Below, one piece after another: positions 11,561 to 23,400 of a stretch of DNA of 64,000 nucleotides. The position numbers and the translations under genes are program-made. This stretch comes from Clitopilus passeckerianus. Its lineage: Eukaryota; Basidiomycota; Agaricomycetes; Agaricales; Entolomataceae. Numbering within the stretch: the stretch's first letter is position 1; each line of letters begins with the position of its first letter. Location: the NCBI GenBank assembly GCA_944990035.1, contig CALYLX010000098.1, positions 806,001-870,000 of the forward strand, written 5' to 3'. Under the pieces are notes generated by a model. It was not told the origin of the DNA and ran no database searches. It saw nothing but the letters and a program-made list of their open reading frames with translations.

Positions 11561-11780
11561 CCACCCAGAGACGCCCTACCTATCGACCTCAGCCTGGACG
11601 ACGACAACGACAACGACAACGAATCCTCACCTCCTACTCGACAATTCGATTCTATCTCGATTCTTTCGCGCCGATGTCCGACGTTCGACCACCACTTCCC
11701 TTCCGACCTTCGACTCAACCTATTAACCCGCCCTCGACACTGACGAGCCCCGACTACGCATTCCTTCCCTCTCGACTCTC

Positions 11781-12130
11781 GACTCTTTATTCGACATTCT
11801 CGCTTTTACTGACCACTAATTCCATTCTTCATCGACCTTCGACAAGGACGTCTTCACCCCGGACTTCCCTCTTTCTCTACTGGCCATTCGATTTCCGACT
11901 TTCGACACTTCACTTCCCCTCCGACCTTCGACCCTACCCTCTCGACCTCGACTAACGCTCACGACCTGCAAGTCACACATCCCTTCTTAATCGACTACCG
12001 ACCCTTTATCCGACTTTCCCGCTCTCAACGGCCACCAGCTCCATTCAATATCGACTCTCGACAAGGACGTCCCCACCCAGGATTTCCCTCTACTTCATTG
12101 GCCTTCCGACGATCCGATACGACTCGACGC
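11781..12130 (+). repeat. diverged direct repeat in tcgac-rich DNA
   Basis: A segment starting gactctttattcgac at 11781 recurs as gaccctttatccgac at 12000, an offset of 219 bp. The match continues about 125 bp through the shared core tcgacaaggacgtc and ttccctct. The surrounding 11570-12130 is full of tcgac/cgacaacgac units, so this looks like an old minisatellite. Confidence 0.6.
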
Positions 12131-12642
12131 ACGACGAACTTCCGCTCATCATTCCTCATCGACTCTCGTCACTCATACTGGAACCGACACCGATATTGTG
12201 CCCACACCTTCGTAGATACATGTTTCTTTAGTTAGATCTCTTCCCCTCTTGCTCCTGTCCAGTGTTTTGGATATTGTCTTCGTATAAAGGGCTTCACACG
12301 CCCTTCAGGAGTTCAGTTTGTCTGGCTAAGTTTCAGACTGGTACCTTTGGAACATCATTCGGCGCTTGACCCATGTGGCGAGCAGAAGCCTGTTGCGAAG
12401 CGGTATGATAACATCCTCGCAATCCGGTCACTAGACATGGGCGGGCCACAGCTTTGCGTGGAACAATTGATACGGTACGTCAACTCAGTGATCTTGCAAG
12501 GTGTATTCGCGCTCATAAATAACCCAGAGATAAATATGCCCTGTGAACGTGGTAGACGACTAATGGTTACATGACGGAATACAATGTAGATTACCGGGTA
12601 ATAAAGAGTGGACGTGTTCAAGAATCTGATGAGTTTATGCGA
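12131..12642. other. intergenic, no gene seen
   Basis: 3' flank of the minus-strand 7TM gene. Only short frames, with no motif. Confidence 0.45.
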
Positions 12643-13878
12643 TCAAGCATAGCTTTCATCCTCCTTAGGGAGAGAGCCTTTGCCATCTGTATGGACGTAT
12701 GAGCTCTCGATCACCATGACACCCTTCAGCGGGACGGAATGGCCTGAAGAGTGGTTTGTGTTTCGTAGTGTGTCTCCCGCCATTGGAATCGAATCGCCGA
12801 AATCGGTAGGGACGTCTCTTCGGGAATGAAACAACCGCAAGTTGAGGAATACACTGACGAGTAGGATGAGCTGAAGTGATGCATTGGAGAGTGCTTGTCG
12901 CTTACCGGCATCCCATCGCGGAGGTGATGAACGTTGGGTACGGCAACGAGACGGGCTTCAACATTTCATACTGTTCCCCTTGAAGGGATTGAATGACGAG
13001 GACGGTGATGTTTACGGCCGTAACAACAACGAAGTATGCGATGTTATCCCATAGCAGCCGGCCGCTCAGACTTGGGAGCCGCTCGCCTTTCAGCCGGATA
13101 ACGGTGAGAATGAGGACCGTTGTGTCAAATACCACAGATGATGCAAACGATAGCGGCGCCCAGGCCGGTACTGGATGCAGCTTGCAGTTTGAGCCGAAAG
13201 CAGTTGGAGGACCTTCAGTCGCGCGAAGTTGGGTGGCGACCGCAATCTAATACGGCACATTTGAGTCCATTGGTCTAGAAAATTTGAAGAAATGCCTACC
13301 CAACAACCCATACTGACCAACCAGAGTGTTCCTACGACAGCCTTGACGATCTTGTTGTTATTCCAGAGCGAAAATACGCGATAACAGAAGATTATGCCGG
13401 CTGAGCCTGTCACGAGAATGACGCCGGCCTCACCCAGTGAGGCTGCGGCTTGACAATGCTTGTTCTGGAGCGACGTGAAGAAAAGACCGGGGATCAAAGC
13501 GAGGAGACCAGAATAGCGCAGGATGATAAAAGCCCAAGTTCCAGGGCCTTTCCAGTGCCTTTTGTGCTGAGAGCGATATAGCTCCAACTCCTGGGGTAGC
13601 AGAGCCAGGCTGCGTGACCAGGTCAGTTCTATATCAATGGGTTCAGAATGTGTATACTTACAAGTCCCAGCAAATGAGAGCAACCGCACATGCCATTGCG
13701 ATAGCCACGGCCACTATGAACCAGAACCTTATCAGTGCTTAGCAGCTTGATGATATGATCGAGGGCACTGACCAACGGTATGTTGCAGACTGGCAAACTG
13801 TTCTGCATCGAATCCGGGAGGAAGGGTGACGATAATGGTTCCCGGAGGAGGCGTTATCGTGGCATTCCCAGACGACAT
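12643..13878 (-). CDS. seven-helix integral membrane protein, DUF6533-like
   Basis: Starts at the ATG at 13878 (MSSGNATITPPPGTIIVTLP, then GFDAEQFASLQHT). After an intron it continues with VAVAIAMACAVALICWD and LLPQELELY, the N-terminal helix pair typical of DUF6533 proteins. Helices follow in the long exon (FIILRYSGLLALIPGLFF, GVILVTGSAGIIFCYRVFSLW, VKAVVGTLWLVSMGCWV), then VVFDTTVLILTVIRLK, IAYFVVVTAVNITVLVIQ and LILLVSVFLNLRLFHSR. A soluble tail ends at the stop at 12643. Introns lie near 13773-13723, about 13672-13610, 13300-13250 and 12904-12870. Basidiomycetes carry dozens of these; no activity is established. Some resemble GPCR-type proteins, but ligands are unknown. Confidence 0.78.
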
Positions 13879-15619
13879 GTTTGTTGAAGGTAGGAACGAA
13901 ACATTCAATCCACCTTTCTCCCTTTTAACGTCGAGTATGGTTGTTGTAGCAGAGGCGCCCGATCAACGAAACTCTGGCCGAGGACCCAACAAATCGCGGT
14001 CGTACCGGTCGACTTCTCCCTTCTTGATGGAAACGTCAGATATCCTGTTATCATGGTCTCACAGTATTGCACAACTCCCCGTAGTTTTGGAACTAGGAAC
14101 TGTATTGTCGTCACTGCACGTGTGACCTGTCTATCAATCATGATTCAGCTTCTTTATGTGGATGCAACCAAAGGAAAAGGATTGCCACAGTTTCCCCGAT
14201 GACACGCAGAATCAAAACCACATATACAGTCCTATAAATAACGAAGTAGAAGATTTCCTTCAGCTTTCAGAAAAATGATAGACGAGGCGCAAGCACACAC
14301 CTCCTGAGGACTCAGAAGCCCTGCGAAGCTTATGGTATATTGATAGAAAAGGCACCATAATCGTTTCCTCGGACGCCGTGAACAGCTGCAATGACCTCTA
14401 ATCCCCGGATATGAATGGAAGGTACTGATATCGTTACCGAGTACGAGTTGCTTCTCAATAAATCTCAATGAATCCGGAGGTACTTGTTGCGAATCCCGAA
14501 GCCTGAGGTCAGAGAGAAGGTCACGAGTTGGCTGAAGTTACAGGTCGCTTTGAATCAGCGATTCGTCCTCTTCATTCAATTGCATAGCTATCCGAGAGTC
14601 GGCACTCCATTGCAGATCCCCCTAGCCTAGAGTAAAAGACCATACAAGAGTGGCGTCCACCTTGTTCTCTGCTACTCGTACCCTCTGCGTTATCATTTAT
14701 GATGTCAGTGGCCCAGGCGCTGCACGTCTCGGATGAGTGAACCAGAAATAATGAGTCCAGTAGAGCCGCTTGCTAGTTGTCGTAGTCACCCAGACTTGTA
14801 AAGAGCTGGTAGTCTCCAAACAGAACCTCACACCGAAGAGCTGGCAAGATGTTGGAATTGCCCACAAGAGGGAGGGTTTTCCTAGAGTTCGTGCTCAGCT
14901 GACCACGACTCATATGAAGCTAGCAAGATCAAGCTTCCTACTCATCACTCGGCTCTCGAGATCTCCTTGAAGTATGCAAATTATCACGTTGGCCGCAATC
15001 GAGAATTTCGCACTGACAGACAGATGATGGACACAGTCCAGTATTGAATTGAGGATGAGCATGGCCTCCAGATTATTTTTAGAGTTGTGCCGGTTACAGC
15101 CGAACGTTTTGATGGCAAGTTACCAAACCGCCAGCGGCGAGAACTCAGTCCAACAACAGCGTCCAGCACTCAGTTCTCAATTGTTATGATTCATTTCAGA
15201 GAAACGCCCGGGAAGAATCCTTATCCCACTTTATTCGCACAGTAGACTTTCCTTCTTGAAAGCCGGGACCGCCTATCAGCACTTCACTACGACAACATCC
15301 AGATATCCTGTTCTGCATCGGGAACGGTGTGCTTTGAATTTGAAAATAACCATGGAACTTTTTTCCTTGAGCATCGCGCAACTGGGGAGGCTATCCCACC
15401 GCTACTCCACTCCGCAGCGAGAATCAGAATTGATATGACTTACTTGGATTGTACCTCGCGCATGCTCAAATTAGTGAATCCGGCTAGATGGCAGTGAAAC
15501 GGTAGTTCCTTAGATTTCGAGCGGAAGGTCATCGCATTTATCCAAGCACCGCAAAGGGTGACCCGATCGCTATTTAGTCGTCGTTCTAAAGGAAAAGATC
15601 CCTTAAGACGATTTTCACC
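13879..15619. other. 1.7-kb intergenic region, no gene seen
   Basis: Divergent promoter space between the 7TM gene and the FAD monooxygenase. Only short frames of fewer than 100 codons, without family features or convincing splice chains. No repeats shared with other parts of the window were noticed. Confidence 0.5.
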
Positions 15620-17651
15620 ATGTCTAACAACTTGCCTGTCATTATCGTGAGTCCTCCCATGATCGACATTGTCATTTTACTGACCGATTTCGTTTATTAT
15701 TTACTATCCAATAGGCTGGTGGTGGACCGACAGGTCTTTCTCTTGCTCTGGTTTTGAGACAGCATGGTATACCTGTTCGTGTCCTTGAGAAGAGATCTCA
15801 TCCTTTCATCGGACAACGAGGAGGCGGCCTTATGCCTCGAACTCTGGAGCTTTTTGAGCCTCTCGGCATTCTACCGGAGATACTGAGCATGGCTGGTCCG
15901 CCACAGATCACCGAGCTTTACTTGCCTAAAGGCAGAGAGCCGGTCAAGGTGTTCGAGTTCGCTCCTTACATCAAGCCTACGCCAGACCGCCCCTACGTAC
16001 GACCCTTATTTTTAACGTTTCTGTTGTCCTGATCGCCTTGTTAGCCTAACCCGAAGGTGCTGTGGCAATCCAAACAAGAAGAGCTCTTGCGCAAGCACTT
16101 GAAAACGTACGGAGTTGAAGTCGAGTTTAGTACCGAACTTCGAGCGTTCGAGCAGGATGAAGAACAAGTCACAGTCACCATCGCAAAGACACACGAAACC
16201 GACCCTGAAGTCCTCGAGACAGCACATACACCTTACCTCATTTCAGCGGAAGGTGCTCGTAGTTTGGTCCGCAAGAAGCTTGGAATGACCTTCGATGGGG
16301 TGACCACCGATCAGTGCTATGTTATTGGAGATATCGAAGTTCTGGAAGGCCTTCCCAGAGAGGTTAGTACTTTCCGTCTGAAATTTAACAATGGCTGACC
16401 TTTGACGCAGCGCTGGTTCTTCTGTGGGGAGGCGACCTCCAAAATGTGAGTCCATCAGCTGATTGTACTTTCGTAACTTTGACCTTCTACGCAGGATATC
16501 ACTATGTGCGGCGGAGGATCCTGAGTCTAAGTACATGTATTTGTTGGCTACTGGTCCCGACTTCGACAACCAGAGAGTCTCCTCCAGTAGAGACGAGCTC
16601 ATTAAAGAATTCTACGAACTCACCGGTCGTACTGAAGTAAAGTTCGGTAATCTGTTATGGATCTCGTCCTACACGCACGTTACTTGGCGCTGGTTGAAGA
16701 GGTGTCCTTACTGACTATTGGACAGGCCGAAAGTACGCACTGTAGAACAGTTCTCTAAGGGTCGCTGTTTCGTTGCTGGAGGTTTGCGTCATCTACTTGC
16801 TTTAGCTGCCGTGTAGTTTCTGACAGATCCACCTCTATTAGACGCTGCCCACATCTTCGCGCTTAGCGGTGCTCAGGGTCTTAACGCCGGATTCCAAGAC
16901 GCGGTTCGTCTAAAGTTTGTTATTCTTGAACGAAACCATCACTAAAGTTTCGCAGATAAACCTCGGGTGGAAGCTCGCAAGCGTCCTCAAGGGAACTTCT
17001 CCAACGTCTCTGCTAGATTCGTACGGCACAGAGAGGCTGCCTGTCATCTCTCAGATGCTGAACAAGTCACGGGAGGTTCATGAGAAAACATTCTCAAGCT
17101 CAATCGCGGACGAAGACTCTGACGCTTGGGATCGTGGCGGGGACTTCGACATGCTCCATCTCGGATACCGTAACAGCCCTGCTATTCTTGACCGCCTCCA
17201 TACCACGGAGACTAACCGCCGCAAATTCTACAAGACTGGCATTCCTGTATGGGCTGGGGATCGCGCCCCAGACGCGTCAAATCTCCAGAGCATCAGAGAT
17301 GGGAAAGTTCTGCGCCTATTCGAGATCTTCGGGACGACGTACCACACAGCTTTAATTTTCGTCAACCGCGGCGAGATCGCAGCTACTATCTTGAAGGCGC
17401 TCGAGATCTACACGTCGACCCTCGTAAAGAGCGTTGTTATCCTCCCAGCCGAGTCCGCGGCTGAAGATGGAAAACTTGGGATTGCAGATTATGTTGTACT
17501 TGATACGGCCGCGCATGGTCGTGGCGCGTACATTGAGAATATCTCAAAGAGGGAGGCGACCGTGGTGATTGTGAGACCGGATATGTACATTGGGGCCTTC
17601 GTCGAAGATGAGGCTGGGGTAAAGGCGTATTTTGATTGTATTTACCTTTGA
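15620..17651 (+). CDS. FAD-dependent aromatic monooxygenase (phenol hydroxylase-like)
   Basis: ATG at 15620 (MSNNLPVII), then an intron and AGGGPTGLSLALVLRQHGI, the Rossmann GxGxxG fold for FAD. RGGGLMPRTLELFEPLG and the second FAD motif region FVAGDAAHIFALSGAQGLNAG follow. The DAAH motif is split by an intron between the Gly-Asp and Ala codons, near 16781-16840. The C-terminal exon (about 16957-17651) starts INLGWKLASVLKGTSPTSLL and ends in a thioredoxin-like part (VVILPAESAAEDG, VIVRPDMYIGAFVED), as in class A flavin hydroxylases of the phenol 2-monooxygenase group. About 550 residues over at least eight exons. It would hydroxylate an aromatic or quinoid substrate using NAD(P)H and O2. Being close to a methyltransferase and a quinone synthetase, it is a candidate tailoring enzyme. 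Confidence 0.85.
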
Positions 17652-17943
17652 TCGTACTTTTTGGTGTCAGTAGTTCGGTAGTATTGACTCCGTGTTATTC
17701 AATGGATTTACTTACTTCTCAATACATTCGATATACCCCGGTAAAGACACAATACTAGACTATAATGGGCTGGTTGAAGGTATTCATCGAAGATCCTCAG
17801 CTGCAGGAGAGACCCAGTTGAACATAACCATGTTGACCAACTCTGGGCGGTGCCCAATATTGGATCACGAACCATAATAATATTCTGAACGTGACTAGCT
17901 AGCACAATCAATGCGCTTTGATTACAGGTATGGTAACAAAGAT
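17652..17943. other. short gap between convergent genes
   Basis: AT-rich 3' flanks of the FAD monooxygenase and the O-methyltransferase; no gene. Confidence 0.5.
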
Positions 17944-19567
17944 CTAGGCAGATTTGGGCTCGAGCTCAATGATGAGATCAACACCTCTAACTTCATTCAC
18001 CGAGCTTACTGCAAAGCCGGCCTCTTCAATGAGCTTCAGCATCTCGACTATGGGAGGGAAAATAGTTAGCAGTGAATACAAGAGAATGACTTCGAGGGCT
18101 CACCTTCGGTTCTTGTGTTGCCTCCACTCAACGAGAGGAGCTGCAAAGACGTTGTGCGCGTGAATCGAGACGAATGCTCAGTCAACAGCATTTCTACCAG
18201 GAGAAGCTTAGGCTTTTGATTGGGGGAGGAGGTTGCAAGCATTGCATTGCGGACATTCTGAAGGATTTCGACCACCTGAAGAGTATGAGTATCTGTAGCG
18301 TGACTTGGGCTGCGTGAAGGTGTACCTGTTTGTCATCCCAATCGTGAAGAACGTGTCGAATAACATAGGTGCCAGCACCTTCAGCAGCAGTGGGAATCTT
18401 GCTGTCCTCGGGTTTGGGTTGCATGAAGTTTCCGGAGATGAAGCTGACCCGGTCTTGGAATTGCTGGGGCTTTCCAGACCATACCTGAGGAATTGGTGAG
18501 CTTAGACAATTGAGTTTATCTGGCGTCAACGACCAACCTTCTTGGCCTGCTCAACAGTCTTCTCGAGGTCGAACACCTTGAAGTCGAGCTTCTGATTCTT
18601 CGGGAGTGAGAGTAGCATGATCTCGAAGGAACCAATTCCGCCTCCAATGTCGATGATTGGTGTAGCAAGGTTCTCCCATGGGTAGTCTAGAAAGCATTCC
18701 TCAGCACCAGAGATCGCTTGGTTCGCCCAGATTTGATCTTACCCTCTCCAATGCCACCATTCGCCATGCCGTGGAGCTGGACCATGGCCTTGTTGGCTCT
18801 CTTGCCACGCCACTCATTGCCGGCACTGGCAAACCACTGAAACAGAGAGATATCTGAATAGTCAAATGCAATGGATGCCGCAGTGCGAGGTGTTGGTTTG
18901 GTGAGGGCCGCGTCCACAAGGCGGGTTGTGGCCTTGGCTGCATCATCAGCACTATCATAAACATAACTTAGAAACGGCAAGAAGGGTCGTGAAACGAGAA
19001 GCACGTACGATAGACCAACAGCATCTTTCATGCTTTTTCCACCGGAGAGCGTGTCAGTTCGGAGAAGGTCACTGAACGAGTTGTTAGCGTAAACCCTGGA
19101 TGAGAATTCACCGACTTCGGTGAAGTATCCGTGGTAGTTGAGAGCGCTCAGAGCGACACCTGACAATCCAATAAGTTTTGCTGTTCTTTACCAAAATACG
19201 AGACTTACTGAGGTATTGCTCGCTCGCCTTGGTTTTCTCGCAAAGCGCTTGTAGGCTAAGTTGCCCATTGGGAGACTCGGCAATTAGGTCTGCGATACCA
19301 AGCTGAGTGACAAGGTTTAATGCAGAGGATTCCTGACAGGATTCTGAGGATTCGTTGAGACACTAGATAGCGACAATCGATGACACACTCACCAGCAAGA
19401 ATGGCGGTATATTCTTCTGGTCCTTGGACTGCCCTAAGGAGAGAGAGCGCCAAGCCTGTTATCTTGTGCTTCGCTTGGTAGAGTGCAAAGGCGTCTGTCT
19501 GGTCTCCAGAGTAAGTGGAGGCAGTGAGCTGTTGCAATTGGGTGGCGATCTCGATTGGGGACGACAT
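17944..19567 (-). CDS. SAM-dependent O-methyltransferase
   Basis: Minus strand, ATG at 19567 (MSSPIEIATQLQQLTASTYS), stop at 17944 (ends ELEPKSA). Several introns split it. Dimerisation/winged-helix exons: VTQLGIADLIAESPNGQLSL and GVALSALNYHGYFTEVGEF. The catalytic part shows SAM motif I IIDIGGGIGSFEIML, then FKVFDLEKTVEQAKK, VSFISGNFMQPKP and the active-site His segment YVIRHVLHDWDDKQ. It ends with the helix EMLKLIEEAGF, typical of plant-type class I OMTs. About 430 residues. A longer in-frame start at 19723 exists, but MSSPIEIA is the more natural N-terminus. It lies between the FAD monooxygenase and quinone synthetase genes and is divergent from the latter, so it may methylate a hydroxylated terphenylquinone product (inference). 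Confidence 0.82.
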
Positions 19568-20475
19568 TGGATTGACTGTAGAGTTAGAGGACAACGGCCC
19601 TCTCCTAAATACCGAGCGTCCCATGTCATGTAGGAAATCAAACATCAGGTCGTACGCAGCCTCTTCGTGAGCTTGCTGACCCAATACCCGTCCTTTCCAT
19701 GTCCTCAATGATACGGGACTCACTGATGTATCATTTGCGGGACGTTCAGAGAATCATGCAGCTCCAAAAATAAATTGGATTTTCTGATAGCACAGAGGGT
19801 ATGCGGATGGCGACAATAGTATTGATGTGGCTAGCTCAGGCTGTATCTCAGCACAGTCAGCAATCGTCAAGTCTTAAGCCTGGTCTGATGTTCTGTGTAT
19901 GTGGTTTGATGAGTTCGTCCTCCGTGGATCTGCCGCAGCACTGAAGCGAGGTAGATCATACAGCTCGATATGAGAATGCTTCCATTGGCGCCGTGAACGT
20001 TCGTGTGAGAGTTCATCTGCATTTTTTGACCATATGGTGTTGTTGGTCAAGAACAAGAACCGAGATAGCCGCTTGTCCAAGTTTTCCAGCCGGCCCTCAA
20101 GTTGTCAGAGGGTGTATCGCCACCACTACCACACGGGTCCTCCGGTTCAGGAAATCTGGCATCAACTCCTGCTACTAAGGCATTGAATTGGAGAAACTGT
20201 CTGTCACTCAGCTGATAACAGACTTACTTGATACGATGAGATCTTGTCGTTGCACGAGGAATCCTAGGATTTCTGACACTCCGATAGCGTAGTATGATTG
20301 TTGCTATTCTTGGTATGTGTGCATACACCCGCAACATTCTACATACGTCTGCAGTCTATCTGATTGAATAACGTTCTCAAGTCAAAATAGGCAGTTTATT
20401 TTTGACACGTATCGGGAGAGGTTCGATTTAAGAGAGCCAGAACTCTGAGGGGACTCTACAGACTCCACGAACTTC
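19568..20475. other. bidirectional promoter region between O-methyltransferase and quinone synthetase
   Basis: 908 bp with no convincing coding sequence. The two genes are transcribed away from each other, so shared regulation is possible. No specific binding site could be assigned. Confidence 0.4.
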
Positions 20476-23400
20476 ATGACCAACGCAACCGCACCTCCGG
20501 GGACACTCCCCGAATTACTTTATCTTCGTGCTTCACAAGATTCCGGTTATATCCATTTCTTGAATAATGCCGGTGACGTAGAAAGCTCGCTTTCCTATAG
20601 AGAGCTCTATCTTCAAGCTAGAGGCATTGCCTCAAAGCTCCTAGCTCTCGGTCTTAGGGGAGGCGGTCTTGACATCGTCGTCTCAAATTTCAAGAACCAG
20701 AGAAGTCACGTCTTGACTTTCTGGGGTTGTTGCCTTGGTATGTTCTCATCATCTTTATGAATGACTTCAACGATTGACTTTTTGTCATGAAGCTGGCATT
20801 CCGATCTGTCCTACACCGCCGCTTCACCCGGATCCCAGTCGCCAAGGCCTCTTTCTTCACCATTTGCAAACCCTCTTTCATCGACCTGTGTTTATTTCTG
20901 AATCCGAAACCCTTGAGGTTGTCAAACAGCATGTTCCCGATGCAAGAAATCTCCCAGTTGACGATATTCTTACCTCTGTTCTTGGGCCGCTACTCGGGGA
21001 TGATCTCCCAGCGCCACCAAGCCTATCACCGTCCGATACGGTAGCTATGATGCTCACCTCAGGCTCAACTGGAAACTCAAAGGGCGTGGTTCTGCCTCAC
21101 ACCGTCTTGCTATCGAGTGTCCAAGGCAAGACGACCAAACACGGAACAATTTCCTCAGATTGTTTCTTGAACTGGATCAATTTCGACCATGTTGCAAACG
21201 TCACAGAAACACATTTACACGCGATGTGGGCTGGTGCATCGTAAGTTCGCTTAGCTCTAGAATGCTCCCGGATGCTTACCATGTGCTACCAGCCAATACC
21301 AAGTCTCTCCCTCTGCCATTATCGGTCGTCCGACGAACCTTCTGATTTGGTGTTCGAAATATCGCATCACTCATACATTCAGTCCAAATTTCCTACTTGC
21401 GCAAATTTGCCGTGATGCTTCGACAATTACGTCCCCTCTTGACCTTTCGTCCCTTCGGGTGTTCATCACTGGCGGCGAAGCCAACCCCGTAAAGACTGCC
21501 GTCGAATTTACCGATCTAACTGGCAAGTTCGGAGCCGCCCGCACGGTTCTTCGATCAGCTTTCGGAATGACAGAAACGGGGGTGCGTTGAACATTTTTCT
21601 CTCTGGCTGAAATCAGTGCTGACGTCTTTTTCAGGCGGGAAGCATATACAACATGCAGGGTATTCTCCCGACACTGTCGGACTATGGTGCGCTGGTCTAC
21701 CTGCCTGTTGGGACACCCCACAATAGCCTTCAGATGCGTATCGTCGATCCAGAAACATTCAATCCCTGTCCATCAGGGACAGTCGGTCAACTTCAAGTTA
21801 GTGGCGACTGCGTTTTCCCCCACTATTACGCCAACCCCTTGGCCACCGCGTCTTCCTTCACATCTGATGGCTGGTTCACGACTGGTGACCTGGCTATGAT
21901 TGATGCCGCTGGCAGCCTCTTCATGTTAGGCCGATCAAAGGACGATATCAATGTCAACGGAGTTAAGCACCCGAGTATTGATATTGAACATCATATTGGC
22001 GACTCCAACATCGACGGTGTCGAGAATAGCTTCGTGTTTGCATCGGCTGTGCGGCCGGCGGGTGCCAGCACCGAATCCTATGCGATTTTCTATAAGCATA
22101 CCTTGGTTGACATCGGGCGGGTTGTTCGTGGAGAGGCCTCCGAGAAGGAACTCCAGCAGCTATTGACCACGAACCGTCTCATCAAGAATGCTTGCATCGT
22201 CTTTTCCTCTCAAGGCCCCATCGCTGTACTTCCCCTCCCTGCGACATACTTCGTCAAGACTGCCCTTGGAAAGGTCTCCCGAAGCGCATTGGCATCCGCT
22301 TATGAGCAAGGGAAATTCACGGAGATCGAGAATCTCCTTTTGAATGCCGCAGAAATGTCAGCCAGCTCCGTAGAGGGCGGCATAGGGGATTCATCCGTCG
22401 GCCGTATCCTCGCCGACGGTGTCGCAGATATTTTTGAGCTTGACAGGTCAACCATCCGTCTCGAACAGAATCTCTTCGACGTCGGGGCCTCATCAATGCA
22501 CCTCGTTCGATTGAAACAGTTCATCCAAGACCACTGCGGTGTGGCTGACCTCCCTACCATTGAACTGCTCAAGCGTCCCATCCTTGCCGATCTTGCGACT
22601 TATATTCAAGAGTTGCAAGGAGGCGAAAAGACCATGGCGGCGTATAACCCCCTTGTCTGCTTCCAGCCACTCGGCTCGAAGCCTCCCGTCTACCTCGTCC
22701 ATCCTGGTGTCGGCGAAATCCTCATCTTCATCAATCTCGCGCGAGTGTTGAATGATGATCGGCCTGTCTATGCCCTTCGAGCGCGTGGCTTTGAGGCAGG
22801 GGAATCTCCTCCGGAATCAATGCAAGAGATGGTCGACCTCTACGCTGAAGCCATCGTGAAGAATAACCCTACTGGACCGTACCTTATTGCTGGGTACAGC
22901 TTTGGTGGAGCCATTGCGATGGAAATCGCGAAAAAGCTTGAGAGGGAGGGCAAGAACGTACAATGGGTAGGGATCCTCAACTTGCCACCTTTCATTCAAT
23001 TTAGGGTGAAGGAGCTGGTATGGGTCGAAACGCTGTAAGCTTATCTCTTCACCTTTTATTCTGACTTTTGACCAATAAACTTTCTGATAGGCTTAATCTA
23101 TGCATGTTCCTCGCTCTGTTCACCCAAGACGACTTTATTACCTTCAAGTCTCGGCTTTTGCAACAATTCCCTCATGGTGGTTCAGACACTGAACCTGCAG
23201 ATTCGGTGGAGATCATCAAATGGACAATTGCAAATAGCGACACCCGTCGGTTCGAGGAACTTCGCATGTCCTTGGAGGACTTTCACCGCTGGGTGAACGT
23301 TGCGTATCATGTGTCTTGGACAGGTCCGTGCCCCTTTCCTCCGTGTACGCAGTGAACTAATATAATAAATCCAGGGCGAACTTATGAGCCAAGTGGCGCA

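Noticed and set aside
11155..11955. 266-codon plus-strand frame and overlapping Lys/Glu-rich minus-strand frames
   Set aside because: Composition is driven by the T/C tract and tcgac repeats. The frame begins inside the last exon region of the previous gene and has no domain-like sequence.
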